Translations under genes and position numbers: made by a program | Source of the DNA: Comamonas antarctica | GTDB taxonomy: Bacteria > Pseudomonadota > Gammaproteobacteria > Burkholderiales > Burkholderiaceae_C | Direction: 5' to 3' | DNA: 64,000 bases | Assembly: GCF_013363755.1 (NCBI RefSeq) | Contig: NZ_CP054840.1 | Location: forward strand, 2,969,501 to 3,033,500 | The notes under the pieces: generated by a model | Database searches by the model: none | What the model was told of the DNA's origin: nothing | What the model saw: the letters and a program-made list of their open reading frames with translations, nothing else | In this document: in pieces, positions 49,483 through 58,378 of the stretch | Numbering within the stretch: the first letter of the stretch is position 1 | How the letters are laid out: each line of letters starts with the position of its first letter

Positions 49483-50577
49483 GTGAAACCAACTACTGCA
49501 CGTCTGGGCCTGCTGGGCCTGGCCATGGCGCTTTCTGCCTGCACCACCTTCACTCCGGAAAAGATCGACTACAAGAGCGCCACCAAGGCGCCGACGCTGG
49601 AAGTCCCGCCCGACCTGAGCCAGCTCACGCGCGACTCGCGCTACGCCGTTCCCGGCGGCGTGGTCTCGGCCAACGCCATGCAGGCGGGCCAGGCCAAGGC
49701 GCCGACCGGCGCGCAGACCGTGGTCAGCAACATCGGCGACGTGCGCATCGAGCGCGCGGGCACCGAACGCTGGCTCGTGATCCAGCGCCCCGCCGACCAG
49801 CTCTGGGACCCGGTGCGCGAGTTCTGGCTGGAAAACGGCTTCGTGCTGGTGCAGGAAGATGCCAAGCTCGGCATCATGGAAACCGACTGGGCCGAGAACC
49901 GCGCCAAGCTGCCGCAGGACGTGATCCGCGCGGCGCTGGGCAAGGTCTTCGACTCGCTGTACTCCACCGGCGAGCGCGACAAGTTCCGCACGCGCCTGGA
50001 GCGCAAGCCTGACGGCGGCACCGAGATCTACGTCACCCACCGCGGCATGATCGAGGTCTATTCGACGCAGGCCAAGGACTCGACGGCATGGCAGCCGCGC
50101 CCCGCCGACACGGAGCTGGAGACCGAGTTCCTGCGCCGCATGATGGTCCGGCTGGGTGTGAGCCAGGAGCAGTCGCAAGCCGCCGCGGCTTCGGTGCAGT
50201 CGGCACCGCCCGCGCCCAGCGCGCGCATGGACACCGTCGACAACGTGCCCGTGGTGCTGCTGGACGAAGGCTTCGACCGCGCCTGGCGCCGTGTCGGCCT
50301 GGCGCTCGACCGCACCGGCTTCACCGTCGAAGACCGCGACCGCAGCCGCGGCATCTACTTCGTGCGCTACGTCTCGCCCGAGGAGCAGAAGGCCAAGGGC
50401 TTCTTCAGCCGCATCTTCAGCCAGGGCGGCGAGGCTTCGGCACCGGTCAAGTACCAGGTGCAGGTGCGCACCGAGGGCGATCGCTCGACGGTGACGGTGC
50501 TGACTGCGGCCGGCGCTCCCGAGACCTCGGCCAACGCCCAGCGCATCGTGCGCGTGCTGACCGACGACCTGAAGTAA
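49483..50577 (+). CDS. bamC: Outer membrane protein assembly factor BamC
   Basis: Lipoprotein of the BAM complex that inserts beta-barrel proteins in the outer membrane, 364 residues. The GTG start gives a signal with lipobox LSAC (about residues 17-20). The unstructured BamD-binding segment (LEVPPDLSQLTRDSRY) follows, then two helix-grip domains (about residues 85-200 and 245-360). Its position behind dapA, as in E. coli, supports the call. Confidence 0.94.
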   Translation: MKPTTARLGLLGLAMALSACTTFTPEKIDYKSATKAPTLEVPPDLSQLTRDSRYAVPGGVVSANAMQAGQAKAPTGAQTVVSNIGDVRIERAGTERWLVIQRPADQLWDPVREFWLENGFVLVQEDAKLGIMETDWAENRAKLPQDVIRAALGKVFDSLYSTGERDKFRTRLERKPDGGTEIYVTHRGMIEVYSTQAKDSTAWQPRPADTELETEFLRRMMVRLGVSQEQSQAAAASVQSAPPAPSARMDTVDNVPVVLLDEGFDRAWRRVGLALDRTGFTVEDRDRSRGIYFVRYVSPEEQKAKGFFSRIFSQGGEASAPVKYQVQVRTEGDRSTVTVLTAAGAPETSANAQRIVRVLTDDLK

Positions 50578-50616
50578 GCACAGCCACCGAACGGCCCCGC
50601 GCGGGCCGCTCACGAC

Positions 50617-50641
50617 AAGCCACCGCCTGCGGTGGCTTTTT
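50617..50641 (+). terminator. dapA-bamC terminator
   Basis: AAGCCACCGC-CTG-CGGTGGCTTTTT, 39 bases after bamC. Rho-independent. Confidence 0.92.
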
Positions 50642-50667
50642 CATGCCCTGTGGCAAACCGCGGACGT

Positions 50668-50698
50668 AAAAAAACCCCGGTCTTGCGAACGGGGTTTT
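50668..50698 (-). terminator. Terminator of the Ala-rich lipoprotein gene
   Basis: AAAACCCCG and CGGGGTTTT form a stem around a 10-base loop; the A run at 50668-50674 is the T tail on the minus strand. Confidence 0.85.
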
Positions 50699-50741
50699 GT
50701 GCCAGGCCAAAGCCGGCGAACCGGCTTCAGCGCCGCAGCAT

Positions 50742-51041
50742 TTACTTGGCAGCAGCAGCGCCGGCAGCGGCGTCGGCAGCAGCCTTGGCAGCATCTTCCG
50801 AAGCCTTGGCAGCGTCGGCCGAAGCGTCAGCAGCGTTGGCAGCAGCGCCAGCGGCGGCAGCGTCGGCGGCAGGAGCCGTAGCGGCAGCGTCAGCAGCGGG
50901 AGCGACCGGAGCGGTTTCCACGGGAGCAGCAGCAGGAGCTTCCACAGCAGGAGCGGCCACGGGTGCAGCTTCTTCCTTCTTGCCGCAAGCGACGAGAGCA
51001 GCAGCAGCGATCACGGTAGCCAGGACGAGGGAGTTCTTCAT
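50742..51041 (-). CDS. Small Ala-rich lipoprotein
   Basis: Product of 99 residues beginning MKNSLVLATVIAAAALVACGKKEE, with lipobox LVAC and the lipid-bearing Cys at about residue 19. The mature part is about half alanine: first an Ala/Pro stretch (APAVEAPAAAPVET), then heptad-like repeats (ADAAKASEDAAKAAADAAAG) suggesting a helix that could span the periplasm or bind the wall. A minus-strand TATAAT at 51159-51164 may be its promoter. Function unknown. The strong A/K/D bias makes homology detection difficult. Confidence 0.82.
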   Translation of the reverse strand: MKNSLVLATVIAAAALVACGKKEEAAPVAAPAVEAPAAAPVETAPVAPAADAAATAPAADAAAAGAAANAADASADAAKASEDAAKAAADAAAGAAAAK

Positions 51042-51158
51042 TTCGATTTTCCTATTTTGAGGAGCATTGAGAATTCGATATGCCATTAACGGCCAGCCTC
51101 TTGCAGCCATGGAACGTTGCGGCAGAGTCGCAAGATAATTGCTGCGACACAGCGAACG

Positions 51159-51164
51159 ATTATA
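51159..51164 (-). promoter_or_regulatory. -10 box for the Ala-rich lipoprotein gene
   Basis: A perfect TATAAT on the minus strand, about 118 bases before the start codon. A GTCAGG hexamer 17 bases upstream is a poor -35. The remaining 286-base gap shows no other gene. Confidence 0.4.
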
Positions 51165-51327
51165 GGTACGGTTTCGGCAATCCTGACGATTCCTGACAAC
51201 ACTTCTACAAATGTCCACAACTTTTTTTAGGGTCAACCCTGTGGCGGCAGCGTCGGCATGATCGAGGCCTGTCCATTCAACGCGCGAGCTTGAATCTTCG
51301 CCTGTCAGACGAATGCCCGCACACATG

Positions 51328-52449
51328 TCAGACAGCGCTACGTACCCATCCCGCCTCGTACCAGGACGACAATAATTCCAGCGCATCGTCGCTGGCCTTG
51401 GCGAGTTCGCGCGCCGACAGCGCGCGCTGGTCGGCCAGCAGGCGCATCAGCTTCGCGTCGCGGCCCCCGGCGAGATAGCTCTCGCCGTTGATGAACACAT
51501 GGCGTGCGTCGTACATCATGCGCGTGCGCCGGTCGAGCACCACGGCTTCGAGCATGACGCCCTCCTCGCCGGCCTCGAACCAGACATTGGGCTTGGGATC
51601 GGTCAGGTATTCGCCCAGCGCACGCTCCAGCGCCAGCGGCTCGGCGAGCGCGCGCTGCAGCGCGGCGCGCGCGAACTCGGCCATGCTCGCCGGAATCTCG
51701 CCCGGGTGGGCCACGGCTTCCTGCTTTGGATCCTTGTAGAGCACCGGCGTTTCGGGCTCATCGGGTTCGTCCGACATGCGCAGCAGCAGCTCGCGCGCCA
51801 GTTCCTCGCGCGCCGGGGCGCGAAAGCCGATCGAATAGGTCATGCACTCGCCTTCGGCCACGCCGTCATGGGCATAGCGCGGCGGCAGATACAGCATGTC
51901 GCCGGGCTCGAGCACGAATTCCTGCTCGGGCTCGAAATCGGCCAGGATCTTCAGCGGCACGCCTTCCTGCAGCGTCAGGTCCTTCTGCCGGCCGATGCGC
52001 CAGCGGCGCTTGCCGTGCGCCTGCAGCAGGAACACGTCATAGCTGTCGAAATGCGGGCCCACGCCGCCGCCGTCGGTGGCGTAGCTGATCATCAGGTCAT
52101 CCAGGCGGGCTTCGGGCACGAAGCGGAACTGCTGCAACAGCGCATGCACGCCCGCGTCATGCAGGTCCACGCCCTGCACCAGCAGCGACCAGGCCTTCTG
52201 GCTCAGCGCCGGCAGGTCCTGGCTGCCGAACGGGCCATGGTCCATCGTCCAGCCCTTCTTCTGCTGGCGGATCAGCCGCGACTCGACGCCATCCTGGCCG
52301 GCCAGATCAAACAGCGCATCGCGGCCCACGGGCGCCACCATGCCTGGAATGGCCTGGCGCACCAGCAGCGGCTTCTTGTGCCAGTGGCGGCGCATGAACT
52401 GGGAAGCGGTCATTCCGCCCAGCAGGGCAAGGGGTTGGTCAATATCCAT
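51328..52449 (-). CDS. roxA: Ribosomal protein uL16 3-hydroxylase (RoxA/YcfD, JmjC cupin)
   Basis: 2OG-Fe(II) oxygenase of 373 residues, the same length as E. coli RoxA, which hydroxylates an arginine of ribosomal protein L16. The N-terminus contains FMRRHWHKKPLLVRQAIPG. The JmjC core has iron ligands H-x-D in GPHFDSYDVFLLQAHGKRRW and the later His in YLPPRYAHDGVAEGECMTYSIGF (written as PPRYAHDGVAEGE). The C-terminal part is the winged dimerisation domain. It is monocistronic here. Confidence 0.93.
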   Translation of the reverse strand: MDIDQPLALLGGMTASQFMRRHWHKKPLLVRQAIPGMVAPVGRDALFDLAGQDGVESRLIRQQKKGWTMDHGPFGSQDLPALSQKAWSLLVQGVDLHDAGVHALLQQFRFVPEARLDDLMISYATDGGGVGPHFDSYDVFLLQAHGKRRWRIGRQKDLTLQEGVPLKILADFEPEQEFVLEPGDMLYLPPRYAHDGVAEGECMTYSIGFRAPAREELARELLLRMSDEPDEPETPVLYKDPKQEAVAHPGEIPASMAEFARAALQRALAEPLALERALGEYLTDPKPNVWFEAGEEGVMLEAVVLDRRTRMMYDARHVFINGESYLAGGRDAKLMRLLADQRALSARELAKASDDALELLSSWYEAGWVRSAV

Positions 52450-52520
52450 GGCAGTCAGCTACTTGCAATCTATTAATGGACTGCATTGTCCTATGTAAGC
52501 CGTGACAGGGGTTTGCTTGA

Positions 52521-52552
52521 CGTTCGCCCTGAGCCTGTCGAAGGGTGAACGG
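52521..52552 (-). repeat. Single inverted copy of the CTTCGACAGGCTCAGG repeat core
   Basis: On the minus strand the sequence reads CCGTTCACCCTTCGACAGGC then TCAGGGCGAACG, matching the unit tandemly repeated at 10560-10750. It lies between roxA and the AraC gene. Confidence 0.8.
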
Positions 52553-52585
52553 TCTGTCCTCGAAACCGTGCACGCCATGCCTGAC

Positions 52586-53533
52586 TCAACGCAATGCCCG
52601 GAACTCCGTCGGCGCCATTCCGGTATACGCCTTGAACGCGCGGCTGAAATGCGCGCTGCTGCTGAAGCCGCAGCCGAACGCGATATCAGTGATGGTGCGC
52701 GCGGCGTTGCGGGCGTCGCGCAACTCGCGCATGCACAGCTCCAGGCGCAGTTGCTGGATCCACGCGGCCAGCGCCAGCGGTTCGTCGGCAAACGCGTTGT
52801 ACAGATGGCGCTTGCTGCAGTTCATCGCGCGCGCAATGTCGTCGATGCACAGCCGCGGATCGCGCACATGGGCCGCGACATGCGCGCGGATGCGGTCCTT
52901 GAAGGCCTGCTGCTGCGTCACCGCCGTGCCGCGCCCCGACAGCTCCTGCAGCGACAGGTGCACCAGGTCGATCAGCAGCTCGCCCGCGCGTTCGGCCACG
53001 GCTGGCGCCATGGTCGGCAGTTCCTGGTAGGTGCTGCGCATGGCTTCGAGCGCGACGCGCGCGATGCCCGAGCCGCCGCCGACATTGCGCCCCATCAGCC
53101 CCTCGAGCCGGATGCCGCGCTGCTCCAGGCTGCGCCGCGGCAGCATCACGATCAGATGCTCGGACCATTCGGGATTGGCCACCTCGTAGGCCTGGCTGGT
53201 GTCGTAGATCACCCAGCTGCCGTTGCGCGCGCTGGCTTCGCGCCCCTGCTGGCTCACGGCGGCCAGCCCCTGCCAGGGCGCGACGATCTTCACCTGGTCG
53301 GCATCGTGCGAGCGCAGGCCCTGCACGCTGCGGATCACGCGGTGGCGCGCGGCCTCGAGCCGCGTCATGACCACGGCGCCGGCCTGCGAGCGCTGCAGAT
53401 GGCCTTCGAACACGGTATCGCCATAGAGGTCGGTGCCCAGGCCCGAGAACAGCTTCGCCATCCAGTCCTGCCATGCAGGAACGGCTTCATGCGCCGAAAG
53501 GCCGTCGGTGCTCAAGCTGCTTGCGGTGTCCAT
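52586..53533 (-). CDS. AraC family transcriptional regulator
   Basis: Regulator of 315 residues. An N-terminal effector/AraC-binding domain (about residues 20-190) is followed by two helix-turn-helix motifs, CIDDIARAMNCSKRHLYNAF and ITDIAFGCGFSSSAHFSRAF (about residues 223-310). It is divergent from the importer/aldehyde dehydrogenase cluster across a 177-base gap with several GTGCAT-type repeats, and so probably activates it. Confidence 0.92.
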   Translation of the reverse strand: MDTASSLSTDGLSAHEAVPAWQDWMAKLFSGLGTDLYGDTVFEGHLQRSQAGAVVMTRLEAARHRVIRSVQGLRSHDADQVKIVAPWQGLAAVSQQGREASARNGSWVIYDTSQAYEVANPEWSEHLIVMLPRRSLEQRGIRLEGLMGRNVGGGSGIARVALEAMRSTYQELPTMAPAVAERAGELLIDLVHLSLQELSGRGTAVTQQQAFKDRIRAHVAAHVRDPRLCIDDIARAMNCSKRHLYNAFADEPLALAAWIQQLRLELCMRELRDARNAARTITDIAFGCGFSSSAHFSRAFKAYTGMAPTEFRALR

Positions 53534-53607
53534 CTGCGCTACCTCCCGGGGATGTGCGGCCGATTATCCAGGCAGGCGCGCAGCCGCTGGAAAACCCTGA
53601 GCGCCGT

Positions 53608-53675
53608 GCATCCACAGTCAAGCACTTTGTGCATGCTCGGTACAGCCGCGCTAGAGGCCCCGCCCTAGCATGCGT
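53608..53675. promoter_or_regulatory. Repeats in the AraC/importer divergent region
   Basis: GTGCATCC and GTGCATGC occur as direct repeats around 53608-53636. GCATGCT (about 53632) is mirrored by AGCATGC (about 53669), with GCTAG/CTAGC arms between. Paired or repeated sites of this kind are usual for AraC-type activators, but the exact sites are not resolved. Confidence 0.35.
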
Positions 53676-53710
53676 GCACGCCCGGCAAAAGGGCGACCAA
53701 GGAGACAAGC

Positions 53711-54940
53711 ATGAAGACAGCAAGCAAACGTTTCTGGCTGCAGCAGGTGGCTGCCGCCGCCGCTCTTGCCACCATGGCGCCGCTGGCGCTGGCGCAGGAA
53801 GCGCCGAAATCGGTGCGCATCGGCTGGGCCATTGCCAAGACCGGCCACAACGCCGGCGGCACTGCCGCCACGGTGGCGCCCAACTACCAGCTCTGGGTCA
53901 AGGAGATCAACGCCGCGGGCGGCATCCTGCTCAAGGCCTACGGCAAGCGCGTGCCCATCGAGGTCGTGGAATACGACGACCGCTCGAGCACCGAGGAGGC
54001 GGTGCGTGCCACGGAACGCCTGATGACCCAGGACAAGGTCGACTTCGTGCTGCCGCCCTGGAGCACGGGCAGCAACCTGGCCGTGGGTCCGACCTATGAG
54101 AAGCACAAGTACCCGCTGCTGGCCGCAACGGCGGTGACCGACAAGGCGCCCGAGCTGGCCAAGCGCTGGAAGCATGCGTTCTTCTTCCTGGGCACGGGCG
54201 CGGGCTACGCCGAGTCGCTGGTGAGCTTCCTCGAAAGCGCCAAGAAGGACGGCAAGATCGGCAACAAGATCGCCATGATCAACATCGCCGACGGCTTTGG
54301 CGTGGAACTCGCCAACGCCACGCGCAAGGCCGCCAAGGCGCATGGCTTCGAGCTGGTCTACGACAAGAGCTATCCCGTAGGCACGCAGGACATGACGCCG
54401 CTGCTGACCGAAGTCAAGAGCAAGAACGCCGATGTGTTCATTGCCTACTCCTACCCGCCCGACACCATGCTGATCACCGAGCAGTCGCGCGTCAACGGCC
54501 TCAATCCCAAGGTGATGTTCACCGGCGTGGGCACGCAGTTCCCGATGTACAAGGCCAGGTTCGGCGCGGCCGCCGAAGGCATCATGGCGCCGGGCGGCGT
54601 CGACTTCGATGCGCCCGCGATCAAGGACTATTTCAAGCGCCACAAGGAGTCGGCCGGCTACGAGCCCGACCGCTTCGCCAGCACCATCCAGTACACCTCG
54701 CTGCAGGTGCTGCAGCAGGCGATCGAGCGCGTGGGCAGGATCGACCGCGCGGCCGTGACGCAGGAGATCAAGACCGGCACCTTCGACACCATCATCGGCC
54801 CGGTCAAGCTCGAGAACCAGATGCTGACCAAGCTCTGGTATGTGGGCCAGTGGCAGAACGGCGAGTTCTACGGCATCGCGCCGGCCAACCGCGCGGGCGC
54901 CAAGCCGGCGGTCATTCCAAAACCGGCCTGGAAGAACTGA
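53711..54940 (+). CDS. Branched-chain-type ABC transporter substrate-binding protein
   Basis: Periplasmic receptor of 409 residues (Leu/Ile/Val-binding fold). The signal peptide ends near PLALAQEA (about residue 29). Core features are VRIGWAIAKTGHNAGG, VEYDDRSSTEEAVRATERL and the PPWSTGSNLA ligand-loop region. An AAGGAGA site precedes the ATG. Followed by two permeases and two ATPases. In Comamonadaceae such systems often import aromatic or short carboxylic acids rather than amino acids; the downstream aromatic-aldehyde-type dehydrogenase supports this. Confidence 0.93.
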   Translation: MKTASKRFWLQQVAAAAALATMAPLALAQEAPKSVRIGWAIAKTGHNAGGTAATVAPNYQLWVKEINAAGGILLKAYGKRVPIEVVEYDDRSSTEEAVRATERLMTQDKVDFVLPPWSTGSNLAVGPTYEKHKYPLLAATAVTDKAPELAKRWKHAFFFLGTGAGYAESLVSFLESAKKDGKIGNKIAMINIADGFGVELANATRKAAKAHGFELVYDKSYPVGTQDMTPLLTEVKSKNADVFIAYSYPPDTMLITEQSRVNGLNPKVMFTGVGTQFPMYKARFGAAAEGIMAPGGVDFDAPAIKDYFKRHKESAGYEPDRFASTIQYTSLQVLQQAIERVGRIDRAAVTQEIKTGTFDTIIGPVKLENQMLTKLWYVGQWQNGEFYGIAPANRAGAKPAVIPKPAWKN

Positions 54941-54952
54941 AGCCCCTGCCCC

Positions 54953-55828
54953 ATGAATCCATTGGATATCCTGCTCGCGGGCAGCACCCTGGGCGGCCTC
55001 TACGGGCTGATTGCCATGGGGCTGACCCTGCAATACGGCGTGGCGCGCATCATGAACCTCTCCTATGGCGAGTTCCTGATCGCGCCGGCCTTCCTGGCCT
55101 ACCTGGGCGTGAGCGCCTGGGGCCTGTCGCCGCTGCTGATCCTGCTGCTGGTGCTGCCGCTGGGCTTTGCCGTGCAGTGGCTGGTCTACCAGCTGCTGCT
55201 CACGCCGCTGGTGCGGCGCACCGGCGCGGGCCCGGCGCTCGAGGTCGACTCCATCCTCGCCACCTTTGGCCTGATGTTTGTCGTGCAGGGCATCATGATG
55301 GTGGCCTTTGGCGGCAACTACCACAGCTACACCTACCTCTCGATCCCGGTGCAGGTCCTGGGCAGCACCGTTGCCGCCAACCGGCTGCTGGTGCTGGGCG
55401 TGGCCATCGCGCTGGGCCTGGGCCTGTACCTGCTGCTGACGCGCACGCGCATCGGCACCGTGGTGCGCGCCGTGTCGGTCGCGCCGCGCTTCGCGCCGCT
55501 GGTGGGCATCGATGTGCGCTTCACCGCGGCGCTGGCGTTCGGCCTGGGCGGCGCGATGGTGGCGGCGTCGGGCGTGCTGGTCAGCATGTTCCTGCCATTC
55601 TCGGCGGCCATGGGCACGATGTTCGCGATGAAGGCGCTGATCGTGGTGATCATGGGCGGCGTCGGCAATCTGCTGGGCTGCCTGATGGCCGCAATGATGC
55701 TCGGCTTTGCCGAGACGCTGGTGGCCACTTTCATCGACCCCGGCCTCACGCTGGCGGTGAACTATGCGCTGTTTCTCGGCGTGCTGCTGCTGCGCCCCAC
55801 GGGCCTGTTTGGAAAGGGCGCGCGATGA
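54953..55828 (+). CDS. Branched-chain-type ABC permease (LivH-like)
   Basis: Inner-membrane permease of 291 residues with about eight helices. Family blocks are GLYGLIAMGLTLQYGVARIMNL (given as GLYGLIAMGLTLQYG), LEVDSILATFGLMF and MGGVGNLLGCLMAAMMLG. It begins 12 bases after the receptor gene and ends in a 4-base overlap (ATGA) with the second permease. Confidence 0.93.
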   Translation: MNPLDILLAGSTLGGLYGLIAMGLTLQYGVARIMNLSYGEFLIAPAFLAYLGVSAWGLSPLLILLLVLPLGFAVQWLVYQLLLTPLVRRTGAGPALEVDSILATFGLMFVVQGIMMVAFGGNYHSYTYLSIPVQVLGSTVAANRLLVLGVAIALGLGLYLLLTRTRIGTVVRAVSVAPRFAPLVGIDVRFTAALAFGLGGAMVAASGVLVSMFLPFSAAMGTMFAMKALIVVIMGGVGNLLGCLMAAMMLGFAETLVATFIDPGLTLAVNYALFLGVLLLRPTGLFGKGAR

Positions 55829-56754
55829 ACCGCGGCGAATACCTTGCATGGGGCGCGGGCGCGCTCGTCATGGCGCTGCTGGCCACGGTGCCGCAGTGGC
55901 TGGACAACGATTACTACCTGTCGCTGTTGATCAGCGTGCTGATGTACAGCGTGCTGGCCTCGGCCTGGGCGCTGTTCTCCGGGCCGACGCGCTATGTCTC
56001 GCTGGCCACGGTGGCGTTCTTCGGCGTGGGCGCATACACCACGGCGGTGTTCGGCGAGGCCCTGCCCTGGGCCGCGGTGCTGCTGGTCGCGCTGGGCGTG
56101 GGCGTGGCCATGGCGCTGGTGGTGGGACTGGCGACGCTGCGGCTGTCGGGGGTGTATTTCGTGATCTTCAGCTTCGGCCTGGCCGAGTTGGTCAAGCAGC
56201 TCGTGACCTGGTACGAGGTCAACATCACCAAGGACCTGGGCCGCTATGTGTTTGTCGACATCACCGCGCAGGACATCTACTGGCAGCTGCTGGCGCTGCT
56301 GGCGCTGGTGCTGGGCCTGCGCGCGTGGATTGCACGCACCCGGCTCGGGCTGGCGCTGCGCGTGATCGGCGAGGACGAGACGGTGGCCGTGCACGTGGGC
56401 ATCAACACCACGCGCGTCAAGGTGCTGCTGTTCACGCTGAGCGCGTCGTTCATGACCGTGGCCGGCGCGATCATGGCGCCGCGCTGGACCTATCTCGACC
56501 CGACCATTGCGTTCGCGCCCGCGATCTCGTTCCAGACGCTGATCATGGCGCTGCTCGGCGGTGCCGGCTCGCTGTTCGGGCCGCTGCTCGGCGCGGTGCC
56601 GCTGGTGCTGCTGTTCGAGTTCCTGTCGGCGAACTTTCCCAACCATTTCGCCATTCTTGTCGGTCTGGTGTTCATGCTGATCGTCTATGCGGTGCCGCAA
56701 GGCATCTCGGGCTGGCTGCGCCGGCGCAAACCGCACGACGGAGGTGCGCAATGA
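55825..56754 (+). CDS. Branched-chain-type ABC permease (LivM-like)
   Basis: Second membrane subunit, 309 residues. Blocks are LFSGPTRYVSLATVAFFGVGAY, GVYFVIFSFGLAELVKQLV and LLGGAGSLFGPLLGAV. ATGA overlaps at both ends (with the LivH-like and LivG-like genes) show tight translational coupling of the importer. Confidence 0.93.
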   Translation: MNRGEYLAWGAGALVMALLATVPQWLDNDYYLSLLISVLMYSVLASAWALFSGPTRYVSLATVAFFGVGAYTTAVFGEALPWAAVLLVALGVGVAMALVVGLATLRLSGVYFVIFSFGLAELVKQLVTWYEVNITKDLGRYVFVDITAQDIYWQLLALLALVLGLRAWIARTRLGLALRVIGEDETVAVHVGINTTRVKVLLFTLSASFMTVAGAIMAPRWTYLDPTIAFAPAISFQTLIMALLGGAGSLFGPLLGAVPLVLLFEFLSANFPNHFAILVGLVFMLIVYAVPQGISGWLRRRKPHDGGAQ

Positions 56755-57500
56755 GTACGCCATTGCTGGAAATCAAGGCCTTGAGCAAGCGCTTTGGCGG
56801 CCTGGTAGCGGTCAACGGGCTGTCATTCGACGTGCATGCGGGCGAAGTCGTGGGCCTGCTGGGCCCCAATGGCTCGGGCAAGACCACGGCCATGAACCTG
56901 GTGTCGGGCGCACTCGCGCCGAGCGCCGGCGAAGTGCGCTTTGCGGGCCGCCGCATCAGCGGCCTGCCCAGCCACCAGATCGCGCGCCTGGGCGTGGCGC
57001 GCACCTTCCAGCTGGTGCGCGTGCTGGGCGGCATGAACTGCCGCGACAACGTTGCCGCGGGCCTGGCATTCCGCCCCGGCGGCCTGCATGGCCGTGCCGC
57101 GGCGCAGGCCGCGCAGCAGTTGCTCGAGCGCGTGGGCCTGGGTGCCCAGGCCGGGCTCGCCGCGAGCGAGCTGACCTATATCGACCAGAAGCGGCTGGAA
57201 CTGGCGCGCGCGCTGGCGCTCGCGCCCAAACTGCTGCTGCTCGATGAGTGGCTCGCCGGGCTCAACCCCACGGAACTGCAACAGGGCATCGCGCTGATCG
57301 CAGCGCTGCGCGACGAAGGAATGACGGTGCTGATGGTCGAACATGTGATGGACGCGGTGCATGCGCTGTGCAGCCGCTGCGTGGTGATGAACGCCGGCGC
57401 GCGCATTGCCGATGGCGCCACGCGCACGGTGCTGTCCGATCCGCGCGTGATCGAAGCCTACCTGGGCAGCGATGACGATGTGGAGGCCGCCCATGCTTGA
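56751..57500 (+). CDS. Branched-chain-type ABC ATPase (LivG-like)
   Basis: Cytoplasmic ATPase of 249 residues. Walker A is GPNGSGKTTAMNLVSGAL and Walker B LLLLDEWLAGLNPTE. The signature loop is degenerate, ELTYIDQKRLELARAL instead of the usual LSYGxQRRLEIARAL. The final switch region MVEHVMDAVHALC is normal. It starts within the LivM-like gene and ends 8 bases into the LivF-like gene. Confidence 0.92.
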   Translation: MSTPLLEIKALSKRFGGLVAVNGLSFDVHAGEVVGLLGPNGSGKTTAMNLVSGALAPSAGEVRFAGRRISGLPSHQIARLGVARTFQLVRVLGGMNCRDNVAAGLAFRPGGLHGRAAAQAAQQLLERVGLGAQAGLAASELTYIDQKRLELARALALAPKLLLLDEWLAGLNPTELQQGIALIAALRDEGMTVLMVEHVMDAVHALCSRCVVMNAGARIADGATRTVLSDPRVIEAYLGSDDDVEAAHA

Positions 57501-58206
57501 AGTACGCGAGCTGTGCGTGGCCTATGGCAAGCACCAGGCGCTGCGCGGCGTGTCGCTGCAGGTCGCCAAGGGCGAGCTGGTGGTGATGCTGGGCGCGAAC
57601 GGCGCGGGCAAGTCCTCGCTGCTCAAGGCGATTGGCGCGATGGTGCGGCCGCTGGCCGGCGCCAGCGTGCTGCTCGCGGGCCGGGAACTCACGCGCCTGC
57701 CCGCGCACCAGGTGGTCGAAACCGGCCTGGCGCTGGTGCCCGAAGGCCGCGGCGTATTTGGCGACTTGACGGTGCGCGAGAACCTGCAGCTCGGCGCCCA
57801 GCCGCGGCGCGCGCGTGCGCTCGAAGCGCAGAGCCTGGAACGCGTGCTGGAGCTGTTCCCCAAGCTCGCGCAGCGCATGGGCCAAAGCGTGCGCACCATG
57901 AGCGGCGGCGAGCAGCAGATGGTGGCCGTGGGCCGCGCGCTGATGTCGGCGCCCGATATCCTGCTGCTCGATGAACCGTCGCTCGGCCTGTCGCCGCTGA
58001 TGTGCAGGGAGCTGTTCGCGGCGCTGGCCCGTATCCGCACGCTGGGTGTGGGCGTGCTGCTGGTCGAGCAGAATGCCAGGCAGAGCCTGGCCATTGCCGA
58101 CCGCGGCTACCTGCTCGAAACCGGGTTGGTCGTGGGCGCAGGCACGGCCGCCGAACTGCAAGCCAGTGCGGCGGTGCGCAAGGCATACCTTGGAAGCACC
58201 CCCTGA
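57493..58206 (+). CDS. Branched-chain-type ABC ATPase (LivF-like)
   Basis: Second ATPase, 237 residues from ATG 57493, preceded by a TGGAGG site 6 bases upstream. ATG 57472 and 57478 are in frame but leave no family residues. It shows Walker A GANGAGKSS, signature MSGGEQQMVAVGRAL and Walker B LLLDEPSLGLSP. The last residues Ser-Thr-Pro and the stop codon come from a dispersed repeat starting AGCACCCCCTGAGCGG, as in the VF530 gene. Confidence 0.93.
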   Translation: MLEVRELCVAYGKHQALRGVSLQVAKGELVVMLGANGAGKSSLLKAIGAMVRPLAGASVLLAGRELTRLPAHQVVETGLALVPEGRGVFGDLTVRENLQLGAQPRRARALEAQSLERVLELFPKLAQRMGQSVRTMSGGEQQMVAVGRALMSAPDILLLDEPSLGLSPLMCRELFAALARIRTLGVGVLLVEQNARQSLAIADRGYLLETGLVVGAGTAAELQASAAVRKAYLGSTP

Positions 58207-58310
58207 GCGGCTTCGCCGCTTCCCCCTCTCAACCTTCGGTGGAGGGGGACGACACCCTCGCTGCGGGGCGGCCCTTGCTCGGTGTCCCCACGCCGGGCCT
58301 CGCCTGTTTC
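58196..58310 (+). repeat. Dispersed intergenic repeat, copy 5
   Basis: Copy of the family at 21337, starting AGCACCCCCTGAGCGGC, with the CTCAACCTTCGGTGGAGGGG and GCGGGGCGGCCCTTGCTCGG blocks. It overlaps the end of the LivF-like gene and separates the importer from the aldehyde dehydrogenase. Confidence 0.85.
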
Positions 58311-58378
58311 AACTAGCGTGAGCCTTGCAACCGCTACGAATGACTGCAACTTTATTTTCTTTCAACAAAGGAAGTTCC

